DNA from: Epilithonimonas caeni DSM 17710
Lineage (GTDB): Bacteria; Bacteroidota; Bacteroidia; Flavobacteriales; Weeksellaceae
Assembly: GCF_000426465.1 (NCBI RefSeq)
Contig: NZ_KE384527.1
Coordinates: 1-64,000, forward strand
Direction of reading: 5' to 3'
Length of the DNA stretch: 64,000 nucleotides
Within the stretch, counting starts at the first letter, position 1, and each line of letters begins with the position of its first letter. Below, one piece after another: positions 63,091 through 64,000 of this stretch. The translations under genes and the position numbers were made by a program. Below the pieces are notes generated by a model. It was not told where the DNA came from, did not search any database, and saw only the letters and a list, made by a program, of their open reading frames with translations.

Positions 63091-63675
63091 ATGATCAAAA
63101 AAAATTCGAAGGTACTTCCTTTTCTTACAAGAAGGATGCACCTTCTTTTTTTGGTCTTCTTTCTTTTGATTTCTGTGATGTCAAAGGCGATTTGCAAGCC
63201 GGAAGATGTATGTTACAATGACACCAACAAACAAGAAAAACAAGGAACGATCTATGTCTCAGAAGGTACTACATTGTTTGTCGCAGAGGGCACAATCACA
63301 TCCCTGCAAGTACGTGTACATAATGATAAGGTAAGCAAGGTCCAACTAAAGGCCATTAAAAGAAAGAATGCAGAAAAACCAAAAGCCATTAAAAGACGGA
63401 CAATAAAAGTTAAGCATCACCCTTCTTTACCATCTGTTGAGACTATTTCACCAACCATACCCAAACATAGCTGGGACCACTGGAGAATCATAAGCAAACA
63501 GGTGTCCACAACTTCCAATATCAGCTTCAAATACGTTGCTGCTGTACCAGATGCTACATTCATTAATGTGATATTAATATTCATAGCCATATTGACAGTG
63601 GTCTATCAGAGACATATTCTCAAAACATTACTTCTAGGAACTAATTTTCAGCGCCCTCCACCTTCAGTAGCGTAA
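63091..63675 (+). CDS. Hypothetical envelope protein with terminal membrane segments
   Basis: I start at the ATG at 63091 (MIKKNSKVLPFL), 194 aa. A signal peptide or anchor occupies residues 17-35 (LLFLVFFLLISVMS). A middle region includes GTIYVSEGTTLFVAEGTI and a lysine-rich basic stretch (KLKAIKRK, RRTIKVKHHP), and a second transmembrane helix lies near residues 155-175. I recognise no family. It resembles small leader genes upstream of large secreted surface proteins in this genus, and the next gene starts 151 bases on in the same direction. Confidence 0.65.
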   Translation: MIKKNSKVLPFLTRRMHLLFLVFFLLISVMSKAICKPEDVCYNDTNKQEKQGTIYVSEGTTLFVAEGTITSLQVRVHNDKVSKVQLKAIKRKNAEKPKAIKRRTIKVKHHPSLPSVETISPTIPKHSWDHWRIISKQVSTTSNISFKYVAAVPDATFINVILIFIAILTVVYQRHILKTLLLGTNFQRPPPSVA

Positions 63676-63826
63676 CTATGTATTGACAAGATTCTGCTCT
63701 GCCCTACTTATGATCTAATGACCAAGCCTCTGTCATATCATGTGACATAAGGCATTGCATGAATACCGTACAGAAAGAACTCCGCGACGGAGTAAAAAAC
63801 ACAATTACAAATATAAACGCTATAAA

Positions 63827-64000
63827 ATGATCAAACAAATATATACCGGAACAGCACTCATCATATGCGGTGCCGTTTTCGCCCAAGTAGGTATCAATAC
63901 CGATACACCTTCCGCTACCCTGGATGTAATGGGAAAACCTACGGAAGTCTCTACTATGGATGGAATTATTGCCCCAAGGATAGAAGGAGCACAGTTAAGG
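63827..64000 (+). CDS. Secreted surface or adhesin-like protein, partial 5' end
   Basis: The frame from the ATG at 63827 (MIKQIYTGTALIICGAVFAQ) is open to the window edge. A signal peptide ends at FAQ (about residue 19). It is followed by VGINTDTPSATLDVMGKP, a motif at the start of many large Bacteroidota surface proteins and tail-fibre-like structural proteins. The 58 residues visible are too few for more. It is probably controlled by the divergent TPR-AraC regulator. Confidence 0.8.
   Translation, partial: MIKQIYTGTALIICGAVFAQVGINTDTPSATLDVMGKPTEVSTMDGIIAPRIEGAQLR

Noticed and set aside
1-64000. tRNA, rRNA, CRISPR arrays and intact insertion sequences
   Set aside because: I saw no cloverleaf with CCA-end context, no rRNA-like sequence, no regularly spaced repeats and no transposase gene.

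Overview
The window is chromosomal DNA of a Bacteroidota bacterium, most likely a flavobacterium of the Chryseobacterium/Epilithonimonas group (Weeksellaceae). The evidence is low GC with very A+T-rich intergenic DNA, promoters of the Bacteroidota type (TTTG-N19-TAnnTTTG), a type VI secretion system of the Bacteroidota-specific subtype (T6SSiii), a YceI/porin cluster, and dnaA lying near a low-molecular-weight phosphatase and an RsmI-like methyltransferase, as in flavobacteria. I saw no rRNA, tRNA, CRISPR array or intact insertion sequence.

Bases 1-22204, all on the minus strand, are a complete T6SSiii locus read right to left. A promoter at 22174-22204 starts a structural operon: PKD membrane protein, ClpV/TssH, NlpC/P60-like lipoprotein, TssG, TssN, a 95-aa protein, TssK, TssO, a periplasmic protein, a 229-aa protein, TssE, TssF, TssB, TssC. 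It closes at a strong terminator (8394-8427). An AT-rich gap carries a second promoter (8053-8083) for the Hcp genes. Three Hcp/TssD paralogues, VgrG and an effector region follow: a peptidoglycan amidase with a probable immunity gene, a DUF218 protein, the relic 3' end of a lost gene, a four-helix membrane protein, and two LysM proteins, the last with a PAAR-like DUF4280 domain running off the window.

Bases 22.6-34.4 kb hold housekeeping and transport genes: a Na+/H+ antiporter, a YceI-porin-YceI group, a MutS2-like ATPase without Smr domain, an eRF1-like protein, DUF1684, an AI-2E-family permease, an RsmI-like methylase, a dicarboxylate symporter and a low-Mr tyrosine phosphatase. Bases 34.4-38.3 kb are an arsenic-resistance operon (arsR, DUF6428, arsC, metallophosphoesterase, ACR3, GNAT acetyltransferase) with two matching ArsR-type operators, apparently inserted between the phosphatase and dnaA.

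From dnaA onward (38.4-45 kb) come a thioesterase, a GH43-like glycosidase, an esterase and an M17 aminopeptidase. Bases 45.1-51.7 kb form the most interesting cluster: ATP-grasp ligase, alpha/beta hydrolase, second ATP-grasp, GCS2/YbdK carboxylate-amine ligase, class I glutamine amidotransferase and a third, divergent ATP-grasp-like protein. It looks like an uncharacterised pathway that builds a small peptide or amide metabolite. An AT-rich OGG-like gene, DUF421, a HAD phosphatase, a beta-propeller protein, an amino-acid permease, pnuC, small hypotheticals and a nitronate monooxygenase follow. The right end has a decayed gene, a HipA-like kinase/DUF3037 pair, a TPR-AraC membrane regulator, and divergent from it the start of a surface-protein locus.
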